Source: Chryseobacterium taiwanense (GTDB lineage Bacteria > Bacteroidota > Bacteroidia > Flavobacteriales > Weeksellaceae). From it: DNA of 64,000 nucleotides. The DNA lies in contig NZ_JWTA01000015.1 in NCBI RefSeq assembly GCF_000813825.1, positions 296,403 to 360,402 of the forward strand, in the 5' to 3' direction. The first letter of the stretch is position 1. Every line of letters starts with the position of its first letter. The notes under the pieces were generated by a model. That model saw only the letters and a list, made by a program, of their open reading frames with translations. It was not told the origin of the DNA and ran no database searches. Of the stretch, positions 51,498 to 59,744 are shown piece by piece. A program made the translations under genes and the position numbers.

Positions 51498-52709
51498 ATG
51501 AAAATCAGCAATTATCTTTCAGGAATCCTTTGTATTGTAATTTTTTTGTCATCTTGTAAAAAGACCATCGCCCAACAAGCAAAGTCAGATGGAAGCGCAG
51601 AAACGCTAGAACCAAACACTTCCTACAAACCTGCTTTTGTTGGGCAAACAAGAATTAAAGCTGTAAAAACGATAACACCTTATAAAGTAGAAGTATTAAC
51701 TAAAAGTTTAGGTAGACCATGGGGAATTATTAATTTACCGGATGGAAGATTTCTAATTACCGAAAAAACTGGCTTTATGAATGTTATTTCTACTGACGGA
51801 AAACAGATTTCAAAAATTGAAGGATTTCCAAAAGTTGATTCGAAAGGACAGGGCGGAATGCTTGATGTTGCTCTTGATCCTGATTTCAAATTAAATAATA
51901 TTATTTTTTTCAGTTTTTCAGAGCCTTTTGGTAAAGGGAACCTAACTTCTGTAGCCAAAGGGAAACTATCTCAAGATTTGAAGTCTATTTCTGAAATACA
52001 AGTGATTTTCCGGGCGGAACCTTCATATGATGGCGATAAACATTACGGAAGCCGATTGGTTTTTGATAAAGATGGAAATCTGTTTGTAAGTACAGGAGAG
52101 CGTTCAGATAAGCAAACCAGAGTGTATGCTCAAAAAACAGATAATTATTTAGGGAAAGTTTTAAAAATAACGAAGGATGGAAAACCGGCGCCGGGAAACC
52201 CATTCATTGCTAAAGTTGGATATAAGCCTGAAATTTATGCTTACGGAATCAGGAATCCGCAAGGTTTGGCGATAGATCCAAACGGAAATCTTTGGGATGT
52301 GGAAATGGGACCGAGAGGAGGAGATGAAATCAATTTAATTCAACCCGGAAAAAATTATGGTTGGGGCGATGTAACCTATGGAATTGAATATTCAGGTGAA
52401 AAGATAAATGGCGGTACAACTCAGAAAGCAGGCACAGAACAGCCTGTTTATTATTGGGATCCTGTAGTGTCTCCGAGTGGAATCACTTTCTATACGGGCA
52501 ATATTGAAGAATGGAAAAATAATTTATTCATCGGTTGTCTGAGTGGGGAGCATATCAACAGAATTGTGATGAAAAATAATAAAGTCGTAGGGGAAGAGCG
52601 ATTGCTTTTAGATCAGAAAGAAAGATTCCGAGATGTATTGAACGGAATGGACGGAAATCTGTATGCGGTAACCGACAGTGGAAAATTATATAAAATTTCG
52701 AAAAAATAA
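51498..52709 (+). CDS. PQQ-dependent sugar dehydrogenase-like lipoprotein (glucose/sorbosone dehydrogenase family)
   Basis: 403 residues. Lipoprotein signal with FLSSCKK at about 17-23. The six-bladed beta-propeller shows LGRPWGIINLPDGRFLITEKTGF, GQGGMLDVALDPDF, KHYGSRLVFDKDGNLFVSTGERSD, YAYGIRNPQGLAIDPNGNLWDVEMGPRGGDEIN and PGKNYGWGDVTYGIEYSG. These match soluble PQQ aldose dehydrogenases. It oxidises sugars at the cell surface. PQQ synthesis genes are not in the window. Monocistronic. Confidence 0.9.
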   Translation: MKISNYLSGILCIVIFLSSCKKTIAQQAKSDGSAETLEPNTSYKPAFVGQTRIKAVKTITPYKVEVLTKSLGRPWGIINLPDGRFLITEKTGFMNVISTDGKQISKIEGFPKVDSKGQGGMLDVALDPDFKLNNIIFFSFSEPFGKGNLTSVAKGKLSQDLKSISEIQVIFRAEPSYDGDKHYGSRLVFDKDGNLFVSTGERSDKQTRVYAQKTDNYLGKVLKITKDGKPAPGNPFIAKVGYKPEIYAYGIRNPQGLAIDPNGNLWDVEMGPRGGDEINLIQPGKNYGWGDVTYGIEYSGEKINGGTTQKAGTEQPVYYWDPVVSPSGITFYTGNIEEWKNNLFIGCLSGEHINRIVMKNNKVVGEERLLLDQKERFRDVLNGMDGNLYAVTDSGKLYKISKK

Positions 52710-52715
52710 TAAAAG

Positions 52716-52747
52716 AAAAACGCCTGAAATTTTCAGGCGTTTTTTTA
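52716..52747. terminator. Bidirectional terminator between convergent genes
   Basis: AAAAACGCCTGAAA stem with its complement, 2-4 base loop, and T runs on both strands. Its right edge touches the aminotransferase stop at 52749. Confidence 0.88.
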
Positions 52748-52748
52748 T

Positions 52749-53906
52749 TTAAAAACTATTAATCAATCTGTTCAATCCTTCGGTAAGAATTTCCTGAGAG
52801 GTTGAGAAGCATATTCTAACGTGTCCTTCCGCTCCTTTTCCGAACCATCTTTCCGAACCGGGAACAATCGCTACTTTACCTTGCTGTAAAACATGTTGTG
52901 CAAATGCTTCACTTGACATTCCGTTTTCAATCTTAGGGAAAATTACGAAGGTAGCTTCAGGTAAATTGGGTGTTAAAATTCCTGAATTGCTCAACATACT
53001 GTGTGCAAGATCTCTGTTGTGCTGTAAGTGCGTCAAGAAATCGTTGAACCAAGGTTTTGCTCTGTCAATGGCTACACTTGCCGCGATCTGAGATAGGGTA
53101 GAAACCCCTTCAATAGTGGAATTAAAGTTTGATTTTTCTGTAAAATCATCCAAAAGATCCTGATCGTTACATAAAACAGCTCCAATTCTTAATCCCGCAA
53201 TACCGAAAGATTTTGAAAATCCGAAAACGGTAAAGCTTTTCTTTTTAGCTTCTTCAGAAACCGAAGAGTAGGTGTTAAACTCTCTTTTGTCATATACAAT
53301 ATCACTCCAGATTTCGTCACTCATTACCCAAAGATCATGAGCTGCAGCAATCTCAGAAATCTTCTTTAAAACTTCTTTAGAATATACTCTTCCTACAGGA
53401 TTGTGAGGGTTACAAATGCTGATAAGTTTGGTTTTCGGACCAATTAAAGAAACCAGCATTTCAAAATCGATGTCTCCTGTTTTAGAATCAACTGCACATA
53501 GTTTGATGTTTCCACCAACAGCATCCACAGTTTTTTTGAATAAGAAATCAACCGGATCAAAAATAATGGCTTCATCTCCGGGATTCAAAACATATTTGGC
53601 TACCATGAACATTCCCATTGCGGCGCTGTTTACCGCTAAAACATTTTCAGGAGTAAAGCTTCCGTTTTTTCCGGTATTGAAATGTTCTGCAACACTTTTT
53701 TTGAACTCAGGAATTCCTGAAAAAGGACCGTAACTAAGGTATCCGTCTTTGATGTATTCAATAATTCCGTTTTCGATTTCCTTTGACATTCTGAAATCCG
53801 GATCTGCCGCCGTAAGAGGAATAATTCCGTCTTCCAATGTTGCCCATCTTCCGTTGTAGGCTTTTCTTTTCAGGGCTTCGAAATTAATATCGTTATTTGT
53901 AAACAT
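52749..53906 (-). CDS. PLP-dependent aminotransferase/C-S lyase, MalY/PatB-like
   Basis: 385 residues, fold-type I. IPLTAADPDFRMSKEIENGI and LSYGPFSGIPEFKKSVAEHF open the protein, NSAAMGMFMVAKY is the cofactor phosphate region, CNPHNPVGRVYS is the NPHNPxG motif of the MalY/PatB clade, DEIWSDIVY has the PLP-ring Asp, and FSKSFGIAGLRIG has the Schiff-base Lys. The family splits cystathionine-like C-S bonds or transaminates. It begins one base after the FAD monooxygenase gene, so both act together. Confidence 0.88.
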   Translation of the reverse strand: MFTNNDINFEALKRKAYNGRWATLEDGIIPLTAADPDFRMSKEIENGIIEYIKDGYLSYGPFSGIPEFKKSVAEHFNTGKNGSFTPENVLAVNSAAMGMFMVAKYVLNPGDEAIIFDPVDFLFKKTVDAVGGNIKLCAVDSKTGDIDFEMLVSLIGPKTKLISICNPHNPVGRVYSKEVLKKISEIAAAHDLWVMSDEIWSDIVYDKREFNTYSSVSEEAKKKSFTVFGFSKSFGIAGLRIGAVLCNDQDLLDDFTEKSNFNSTIEGVSTLSQIAASVAIDRAKPWFNDFLTHLQHNRDLAHSMLSNSGILTPNLPEATFVIFPKIENGMSSEAFAQHVLQQGKVAIVPGSERWFGKGAEGHVRICFSTSQEILTEGLNRLINSF

Positions 53907-53907
53907 A

Positions 53908-54993
53908 TTATTTATATGAAATGGGTAATGTATTTTTAGGTTGTTCGCTTAGCGGTAAAAGGAATTGATTCAGCAATGCTCTTCCGTTTTTGATGTGGAT
54001 CTCAATCTCAGGTTTTCTTTCCTCTTCATATTTTTTGAAGGTTTCCTGAAGATTGTTTCCTTCCAATAAAAGCTGAGTCAATGTGTAAGAGTCTTTTAAA
54101 GCAGAAGTGACTCCCTGACTTGTAAAAGGAATCAATGGATGTGCAGAATCTCCTATGAATACTACGTTTTCATGATAGAAAGGATTTAGTTCTTCTAATT
54201 CATAGACTCTCCAAATGTGAGCATTTTCATAGCTTGAACCTTCAATGATAGATGAAATCAGAGGATTCCAGTCCCCGAAATGATCCTGCATGAATTGTTT
54301 AATGCAATCCGGAGTATAATCTTCATTGATGAAGAATTTACTGATGTCAAACTGGCAATACCAAAGAATTTTTGAAGGAGACAGTTTTAGAACTCCAAAA
54401 GTAAGACCTCCGTTTTCATGGTGAAATTTCAGGAAGTTACTTTCAATTTGACTGGCCAATTCTTCGTTTTCGATAATGTTTACCACTTCATTTTCAAGAA
54501 CGGCTTTCATCGTCTCATGCTCGAAAATTGTTCTTCTGATCCTGCTTCTGGATCCGTCTGAAGCTACTACAATGTCAGCTTCTAATGGTGTATTTTCATC
54601 AAGGGTAATATCTGCTTTTCCATGGGAAAATCCATTTAAGGCAACTGTCGTTTCGTAAGAAATTTTTTCTGCAGGGATTCCTTTTGCTAAAATTTCTATT
54701 AATGCACTTCTGGAAACTACAAATACATCATCAAGGTCTTTTTCTGAGATGAGTTCTCCGCCTTGGCTGTAATGAAGGTATTTTTTAAGAAAGCTTCCTT
54801 TTGTATAAAGATCGTCAATATTAATAATGCTTGAAAGATGTTCTATCCCTTCTTTTGGAAGGATAAATCCGTGTCCTTTCAGATCGTTTGGGGTTCTTCT
54901 TTCATAGATGTGGTAGTCAATATTATTTTTTTCCAAATAATTGGCCATACTCAATCCGGAAACTCCGGCTCCTATGATTGCAACTTTGCTCAT
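53908..54993 (-). CDS. FAD-dependent monooxygenase
   Basis: 361 residues, group A flavin hydroxylase. GAGVSGLSMANYL (about 8-20) is the dinucleotide motif, VVASDGSRSRIR the DG motif and VFIGDSAHPLIPFTSQGVTSALKD the GD motif. VYERR-like pattern is IYERRTP. It has no signal peptide. The operon partner, a MalY/PatB-like enzyme, follows with a single base between them. Its general layout is that of Tet(X) and salicylate or kynurenine hydroxylases, but the substrate pocket is diverged, so no substrate is given. Confidence 0.88.
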   Translation of the reverse strand: MSKVAIIGAGVSGLSMANYLEKNNIDYHIYERRTPNDLKGHGFILPKEGIEHLSSIINIDDLYTKGSFLKKYLHYSQGGELISEKDLDDVFVVSRSALIEILAKGIPAEKISYETTVALNGFSHGKADITLDENTPLEADIVVASDGSRSRIRRTIFEHETMKAVLENEVVNIIENEELASQIESNFLKFHHENGGLTFGVLKLSPSKILWYCQFDISKFFINEDYTPDCIKQFMQDHFGDWNPLISSIIEGSSYENAHIWRVYELEELNPFYHENVVFIGDSAHPLIPFTSQGVTSALKDSYTLTQLLLEGNNLQETFKKYEEERKPEIEIHIKNGRALLNQFLLPLSEQPKNTLPISYK

Positions 54994-55167
54994 CCTTTTA
55001 ATTTAAATCGTATTGTTAGTTTTGTTTTTTTAATTTGTAACGTTATGAATCGATAAAACTTGGTACACTGTAGTAAATATTTAAATCCAACAGCTTATTC
55101 CTTCTAATCGATACATGAATTGATTTCTTTAATTGTAATATGAATATCAAAAAAAGAAAAATAGAGT

Positions 55168-55193
55168 AATAATATCAGAGGTGTGATATTATT
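55168..55193 (-). terminator. AT-rich hairpin after the DUF502 gene
   Basis: Perfect 10-bp stem AATAATATCA / TGATATTATT, loop GAGGTG, followed by a partly T-rich tail on the minus strand. Weak because of its low GC. Confidence 0.45.
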
Positions 55194-55208
55194 TTAAAAA
55201 TAAAAAGA

Positions 55209-55826
55209 TTATTCCGGTGCTTTGAAGATATTATCATCGGAATGGAATCCTGCAACACCACCGCTTACGGCAAATTTCATGGCAGAAGCAGCGGTCATAC
55301 CCACTACAGGTTTGATATTTTTTTCTTCAGTTACAATTACCCAGCCGGAAATCGCATAAGAATGGGGAAGGTAGACTGCAACAAAGTTGTCTTTACCCAC
55401 GTCTGCCATTTCTTTCTGTGTTAAAAAACCGATTCTCCATATTTCAGGATTTTCATTGGTTTTTACCCAAACAGGATCGTTGAATTTTTTAGTGTCTCCC
55501 ACAAACGAAGACATCACGTCTTTTGTAGGGGAATAAATATGTTTAATACCCGGAGTTTTTTCTAAAATCCTGTCTATGGCATCTACAAAAAATCTGCCGA
55601 CAACAAATTTGTTTCCTAAGTAACCGAGTAATGCCGTACTTAATAATAAGGAGATAAAAACTATTCCGGGAGCTTCTTTAGAAATAGAAGGGACAATATT
55701 ATCTATGGAAGTGACAATATACCAGATGACAAAAACCGTAAGCCCGATTGGACCGATAATAAGCAAGCCCTGAAAAAAATTCTTCAGGAAGTAGCTCATA
55801 ATATTTTCAAAGGTCGGTTTTTTCAA
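55209..55826 (-). CDS. DUF502 family membrane protein
   Basis: 205 residues. Two membrane segments (LLIIGPIGLTVFVIWYIV near 18-36 and GIVFISLLLSTALLGYLGN near 54-72), then the soluble DUF502 body with PGIKHIYSPTKDVMSSFVGD and VAVYLPHSYAISGWVIVTEEKNIKPV and a late AMKFAVSGG. The family is linked to envelope functions in many bacteria, but no reaction is known. It is 9 bases after miaE in the same direction. Confidence 0.88.
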   Translation of the reverse strand: MKKPTFENIMSYFLKNFFQGLLIIGPIGLTVFVIWYIVTSIDNIVPSISKEAPGIVFISLLLSTALLGYLGNKFVVGRFFVDAIDRILEKTPGIKHIYSPTKDVMSSFVGDTKKFNDPVWVKTNENPEIWRIGFLTQKEMADVGKDNFVAVYLPHSYAISGWVIVTEEKNIKPVVGMTAASAMKFAVSGGVAGFHSDDNIFKAPE

Positions 55827-55835
55827 AATCTATTT

Positions 55836-56417
55836 TTATCCGTGGATGCTTTCTTTGTTTCCGTATGATTGAATGATTTTAGCTTCGTATTCCAGCCATT
55901 CTTCCCAACGTTGGTTTACTTTTTCAGGATCGCCAAGCTGTCTTGCAAATCCGATAAAAGTGGTGTAATGATTGGCTTCTGAAATCATTAATTCTTTGTA
56001 GAACGTTTTCAGTTCTTCGTCTTTGATGTTTTCTGTCAGCACTTTAAATCTTTCACAGCTTCTTGCTTCGATCATGGCTGCGAAAAGCATTTTATCAACG
56101 ATTAGATCATCTCTGTTGCCTCCTTTCTGAATGAAATTAACAAGTTCATTCACGTAATCATCTTTTCTGGTACGTCCGAAAGTATAGCCACGTTTTTTTA
56201 TAATCTCATGAACCTGATTAAAATGATCTAATTCTTCCTGAGCAATTGCCAAAAGTTCCGTTACAATTTCCGGATATTCCGGAAGCATGGTAATAAGCCC
56301 GATCGCGTTGGTTGCTGCTTTTTGCTCGCACCAAGCATGGTCGGTTAAAATTTCCTGAAGGTTTCCTTCTGCAATATTTGCCCACCTTGGATCGGTAGGA
56401 AGTTTCAGCTTAAACAT
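55836..56417 (-). CDS. miaE: tRNA-(2-methylthio-N6-(isopentenyl)adenosine)-37 hydroxylase MiaE-like
   Basis: 193 residues, ferritin-like diiron enzyme that hydroxylates the modified adenosine 37 of tRNA. The metal ligands appear as E and ExxH pairs: HAWCEQKAATNA, AQEELDHFNQVHEI, ARSCERFKVL and SEANHYTTFIG. All are in the expected order. Length matches the family. It probably shares an operon with the DUF502 gene. Confidence 0.9.
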   Translation of the reverse strand: MFKLKLPTDPRWANIAEGNLQEILTDHAWCEQKAATNAIGLITMLPEYPEIVTELLAIAQEELDHFNQVHEIIKKRGYTFGRTRKDDYVNELVNFIQKGGNRDDLIVDKMLFAAMIEARSCERFKVLTENIKDEELKTFYKELMISEANHYTTFIGFARQLGDPEKVNQRWEEWLEYEAKIIQSYGNKESIHG

Positions 56418-56485
56418 GACTTAAAAAATTTTTGTAAAATTAAAATAATTTGCAATAAGAATATTATTTTATTTCAAATTGGCTT

Positions 56486-57583
56486 TTATGCAGATGTTGA
56501 TGCGGTTTTCTTTCTCAAAAATTCCAGTATTTTCCATCCGAAACTGTCAAATTTCTTTAATCCGGCTGCAATAATGAATGCTAAAATGACATTTACTATG
56601 TAAATAAGGATCATTAAAATCCACCATGGCATATTTTCTTTTAACGGAACGACTAAGAAATAAACCAAAGAAGAGCTAATTCCCTGAGCGAAATAAAAGA
56701 AGATCGCATTTTTACCAATGTGAGTGATAAAGCTTTCTTTTGAAATTTTAAGCCTGTTATAAAAAACAAATAATGTGGTAAGAGAGAATAGCGTCCAGAT
56801 AATATAAATAGTAGTGGGAGGGAATTTATTTTTATTGATTTTGTAGAAAACGTCTTTTCCGTAATAAGAAAACATCCATAGTAAAGCTAAGGCAACAACA
56901 CTATATAATACAGGAATTAGTTTGGTTGGGATTTTTTTGCCTTTCATTTGATGAGCAACCAGGAAAACAGTCATATAAAAAGCCACATATCCTACTTGTC
57001 CCGATGGATAATATTCTGGAAATACATTAAAAATTATTGTCAGTGCAATACAGATTCCGATAAACCAGTTGATGTGTTTCGGGAAAAATTTTAGAATTAA
57101 AACACCAAAAACGCTTAATATAAAATAGACTTTAAGATACCAGAAACTTCCCATTACAACAGGAAATGTATCTGCATTGGTGTACTGGTGAAGATACCAG
57201 TTTCCGAGATTTTGCCATTGTGGCTGTGTGGAAATATTTATTGCAGCATACTTAGAACCAAAAGTGGAGTAGAAGTTGTGGAGCCATTCAAGAGAGAAAA
57301 AGGCGAGTCCGAAAACTTTAAAGAGGTAATCTAAAAAGAAAAGCAGTGTTACAAAGATCATATACGTGATCTGCAACTTTAAAAGCCTGTAAAATGTTTT
57401 TTCTATGTTTGAACCTGAAGTAATTCCGCTTAAAGCATAAAATAAAGCGACGTCAAAAACTAACGAGAAAACTCTCACTTCAGGAGCAATATAAAACTGA
57501 CCGGACCAAAATGCGGTATGAATGAAAATAATCGAAAGTGTTGCTAGTCCTTTAGCAAAGTCTATATAAAGATCTCTGTTCAT
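56486..57583 (-). CDS. Acyltransferase 3 family membrane protein
   Basis: 365 residues from ATG 57583. A frame from TTG 57604 is rejected because that TTG belongs to the -7 element. About ten membrane segments. The N-terminus DLYIDFAKGLATLSIIFIHTAFW holds the Asp/Arg/His region of the family, although the usual RxxR is reduced. GSFWYLKVYFILSVFGVL is typical of the fold. Such proteins add acyl groups to sugars of the envelope or exopolysaccharide. The acceptor is unknown. Confidence 0.82.
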   Translation of the reverse strand: MNRDLYIDFAKGLATLSIIFIHTAFWSGQFYIAPEVRVFSLVFDVALFYALSGITSGSNIEKTFYRLLKLQITYMIFVTLLFFLDYLFKVFGLAFFSLEWLHNFYSTFGSKYAAINISTQPQWQNLGNWYLHQYTNADTFPVVMGSFWYLKVYFILSVFGVLILKFFPKHINWFIGICIALTIIFNVFPEYYPSGQVGYVAFYMTVFLVAHQMKGKKIPTKLIPVLYSVVALALLWMFSYYGKDVFYKINKNKFPPTTIYIIWTLFSLTTLFVFYNRLKISKESFITHIGKNAIFFYFAQGISSSLVYFLVVPLKENMPWWILMILIYIVNVILAFIIAAGLKKFDSFGWKILEFLRKKTASTSA

Positions 57584-57601
57584 GATGATGTAATCTGGGC
57601 T

Positions 57602-57609
57602 CAAAAGTA
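57602..57609 (-). promoter_or_regulatory. -7 element of the acyltransferase gene
   Basis: TACTTTTG on the minus strand matches TAnnTTTG, 18 bases before ATG 57583. It shows that the TTG inside it is no start codon. Confidence 0.5.
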
Positions 57610-57641
57610 AATAAACTTTATGAATTTTTTTGACAAAGAAA

Positions 57642-57668
57642 AAGAGACAGGAACTAGGCCTGCCTCTT
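57642..57668 (-). terminator. Terminator of the metalloprotease gene
   Basis: AAGAGGCAGG / CCTGTCTCTT stem on the minus strand (one G-T pair), 7-base loop, then TTTTTC. Confidence 0.75.
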
Positions 57669-57692
57669 AAGAAAGATATTTCAAAAAGGATG

Positions 57693-58580
57693 TTACTTTA
57701 AATTTTTAAATTCTTCTGCAGAAATTTCTCCATTCTGGATTTGTTTCAACTCCTCTAGATATTGCTTCATATAATTATCAAGCTCCGGATATTGAGAATT
57801 TTTTGCCATTTTATATGTTCCGTTCAAAACGCCCTGATAATAATAAAAGAAGTTATAATCAAAAGCAGAAGCGGAAAGATCATACTGGCCCAGCAAGAAC
57901 CCCAGACGAACAGCAGATCTTCTTTGTGGTGGTGTTCCGTGATGTCCTGCGCTTGTTGTTTGATAATCTCCGATGCTTTGTGCAAATTCATAAGCCGCGG
58001 CAATTTGCGCAAAACTGGTCTGATTGTAACCGTTTGGTCTTCTCAGATAATATCCGGCAAAACCATCAGCTTCCAGTTCGTTTGGTCTTGCAGTTGACTC
58101 ACTTACAGAAGGCAATCCGAATATGTACTGCAATTGATGACCATATTCATGGGCCAGAATCATTGCGTTAACAATATTTCCGCCTTTGTTTTTTGCATCT
58201 GCATAAATGGCATAACCGTAATAAATCTTTCCTGTAGAATAGGAAATTGCATTGTATGTTGAATTCGGATTGGAAGGGTCATTTACAAATCTCAATGTTG
58301 GAGCCGTTCTTCCCCACATACCAGCAATTGTGGTCATCTGAGAATTCATAAAATTAGTGTCTGCGGAATTGGGCAATGTCGTTGTGAGAACTGCAGATGA
58401 ACTCCAGTACTGGTCTACATAATAACAGACTTTTTCCAGTTCGTTCGGTTGGTCTATCTTTAAGTTTTCTGTTTGCTGCTCCTGCTGAACAGGAGTTTCC
58501 AGAGTGTCGTCGTTACATGCTGATAATGAGAGTGCAGCAATTGCTCCCAATACTATTGGGAAGTGGAGTTTTCTTTTCAT
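57693..58580 (-). CDS. Putative zinc metalloprotease lipoprotein
   Basis: 295 residues. Lipoprotein signal with lipobox SLSAC (Cys22). The zinc motif HEYGH lies at 144-148 and is followed by PNELEADGFAGYYL, whose Glu is a good third ligand (the HExxH...E arrangement of neutral zinc peptidases, as in YpfJ-like proteins). The region between has KIYYGYAIYADAK. Probably faces the outside or the periplasm. The natural substrate is unknown. Single gene. Confidence 0.85.
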   Translation of the reverse strand: MKRKLHFPIVLGAIAALSLSACNDDTLETPVQQEQQTENLKIDQPNELEKVCYYVDQYWSSSAVLTTTLPNSADTNFMNSQMTTIAGMWGRTAPTLRFVNDPSNPNSTYNAISYSTGKIYYGYAIYADAKNKGGNIVNAMILAHEYGHQLQYIFGLPSVSESTARPNELEADGFAGYYLRRPNGYNQTSFAQIAAAYEFAQSIGDYQTTSAGHHGTPPQRRSAVRLGFLLGQYDLSASAFDYNFFYYYQGVLNGTYKMAKNSQYPELDNYMKQYLEELKQIQNGEISAEEFKNLK

Positions 58581-58699
58581 ATATATTAAATATTTGGTGT
58601 AAACGAAGTTATTAATTTAAACGAAAAATATTATCACTTTATTGTGAAAAATTATTCAAAACATAGTTAAAAAAATATTTGAAAAAAGATTGGATTGAA

Positions 58700-58732
58700 T
58701 TTGAGCGGATTAGAAAATATTTCTTATATTTG
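58700..58732 (+). promoter_or_regulatory. Promoter of rplU-rpmA
   Basis: TTTG (58700-58703), 21 bases, TATATTTG (58725-58732): a full match to the Bacteroidota promoter, 30 bases before the rplU start. It is the clearest housekeeping promoter in the window. Confidence 0.75.
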
Positions 58733-58762
58733 CACCTCGAAATAACTAAAAATTTATAAACA

Positions 58763-59137
58763 ATGTTTGCAATTGTAGAAATAGCAGGGCTTCAATACAA
58801 AGTTGAGCAAGACCAAAAGTTGTTTGTGAACCGTTTAGCAGGAGACAAAGGAGGTAAAGTATCTTTCGATAAAGTACTTCTTACTGTAAACGGAGCAATC
58901 ACAGTAGGCGCCCCAGCTGTAAGCGGAATCACTGTAGAAGCAGAGATCCTAGATCACGTAAAAGCTGATAAAGTAATCGTTTTCAAAAAGAAAAGAAGAA
59001 AAGGTTACAAAGTGAAAAACGGTCACAGACAGTCATTAACTCAGATCAAAATCACTGGTATTACAGGATTTGACGGAGCTAAGAAAGAAACTAAAGCTAA
59101 AAAAGCTCCTAAGACTGAGGAGGTTAGCGCAGAATAA
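58763..59137 (+). CDS. rplU: 50S ribosomal protein L21
   Basis: 124 residues. Canonical start MFAIVEIAGLQYKVEQDQKL, basic C-terminal RNA-binding part KKKRRKGYKVKNGHRQSLTQIKI. The last 20 residues are a charged Lys/Ala/Glu extension usual in this phylum. Cotranscribed with rpmA 30 bases downstream, the order conserved in nearly all bacteria. Confidence 0.98.
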   Translation: MFAIVEIAGLQYKVEQDQKLFVNRLAGDKGGKVSFDKVLLTVNGAITVGAPAVSGITVEAEILDHVKADKVIVFKKKRRKGYKVKNGHRQSLTQIKITGITGFDGAKKETKAKKAPKTEEVSAE

Positions 59138-59167
59138 TTGTTAAACCACACAAAACCTTAAAATAAA

Positions 59168-59425
59168 ATGGCACATAAGAAAGGAGTTGGTAGTTCCAAA
59201 AACGGTAGAGAATCTCACTCTAAAAGATTAGGTGTAAAGATTTTCGGAGGTCAGGAAGCTATTGCTGGAAATATTATTGTTAGACAAAGAGGTACTCAAC
59301 ACCACCCAGGTGCAAACGTAGGGATCGGTAAAGACCACACTTTGTTCGCTCTAGTAGACGGTAAAGTAGTTTTCACTAAGAAAGCAAACAACAGATCTTT
59401 TGTATCTGTAGAAACAAACGCATAA
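59168..59425 (+). CDS. rpmA: 50S ribosomal protein L27
   Basis: 85 residues. [24 protein letters not shown] and [29 protein letters not shown] are the hallmarks of L27, whose N-terminus reaches the peptidyl-transferase centre. There is no N-terminal extension of the kind cleaved in Firmicutes. Followed by the strong terminator at 59447-59479. Confidence 0.98.
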   Translation: MAHKKGVGSSKNGRESHSKRLGVKIFGGQEAIAGNIIVRQRGTQHHPGANVGIGKDHTLFALVDGKVVFTKKANNRSFVSVETNA

Positions 59426-59446
59426 TTTAAGCGTTTATAAAAATTA

Positions 59447-59479
59447 AAATCCTCAACAATTTGTTGAGGATTTTTTTTT
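59447..59479 (+). terminator. Terminator of the rplU-rpmA operon
   Basis: AAATCCTCAACA / TGTTGAGGATTT stem, 2-3 base loop and nine T. Confidence 0.92.
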
Positions 59480-59711
59480 GTCCTTTTTCTAGTTAAAGTT
59501 TTATCCTATGCGTTTGTAGACGAATTCTTTGCATGCTTGATGATGCCCCAATAAAAATGAATTACGGAGGCTGAAAAGAAAATAAAGTGGATGCTACTTA
59601 AAACAAAATCTATTATTTATTGCAGTCGAAGGGGAAAGACTTCTTTGTAAAAATGTATATATTGTGGCCTATTGCAACGGCTGTAAAGATTATCCGGTAG
59701 CATCTTAATAA
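59480..59711. other. Intergenic stretch without recognised content
   Basis: The gap 59426-59744 exceeds 300 bases. Apart from the two terminators, it has no long frame, no palindrome of note and no recognisable gene fragment. Short frames here have no start context or family. It may be decayed coding sequence. Confidence 0.4.
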
Positions 59712-59739
59712 AAAAACTCCTTCAAATCGAAGGAGTTTT
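59712..59739 (-). terminator. Terminator of the large outer-membrane protein gene
   Basis: AAAACTCCTTC / GAAGGAGTTTT stem, 5-base loop, T run on the minus strand, directly beyond the stop at 59745. Confidence 0.88.
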
Positions 59740-59744
59740 ATATT

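Noticed and set aside
53908..54993. Tet(X)-like tetracycline-degrading enzyme
   Set aside because: Only the general flavin-hydroxylase motifs match. The rest is diverged, so a resistance call is not supported.
57803..58171. 122-residue frame opposite the metalloprotease
   Set aside because: The protease has a signal, zinc motif and terminator. The opposite frame has none of these.
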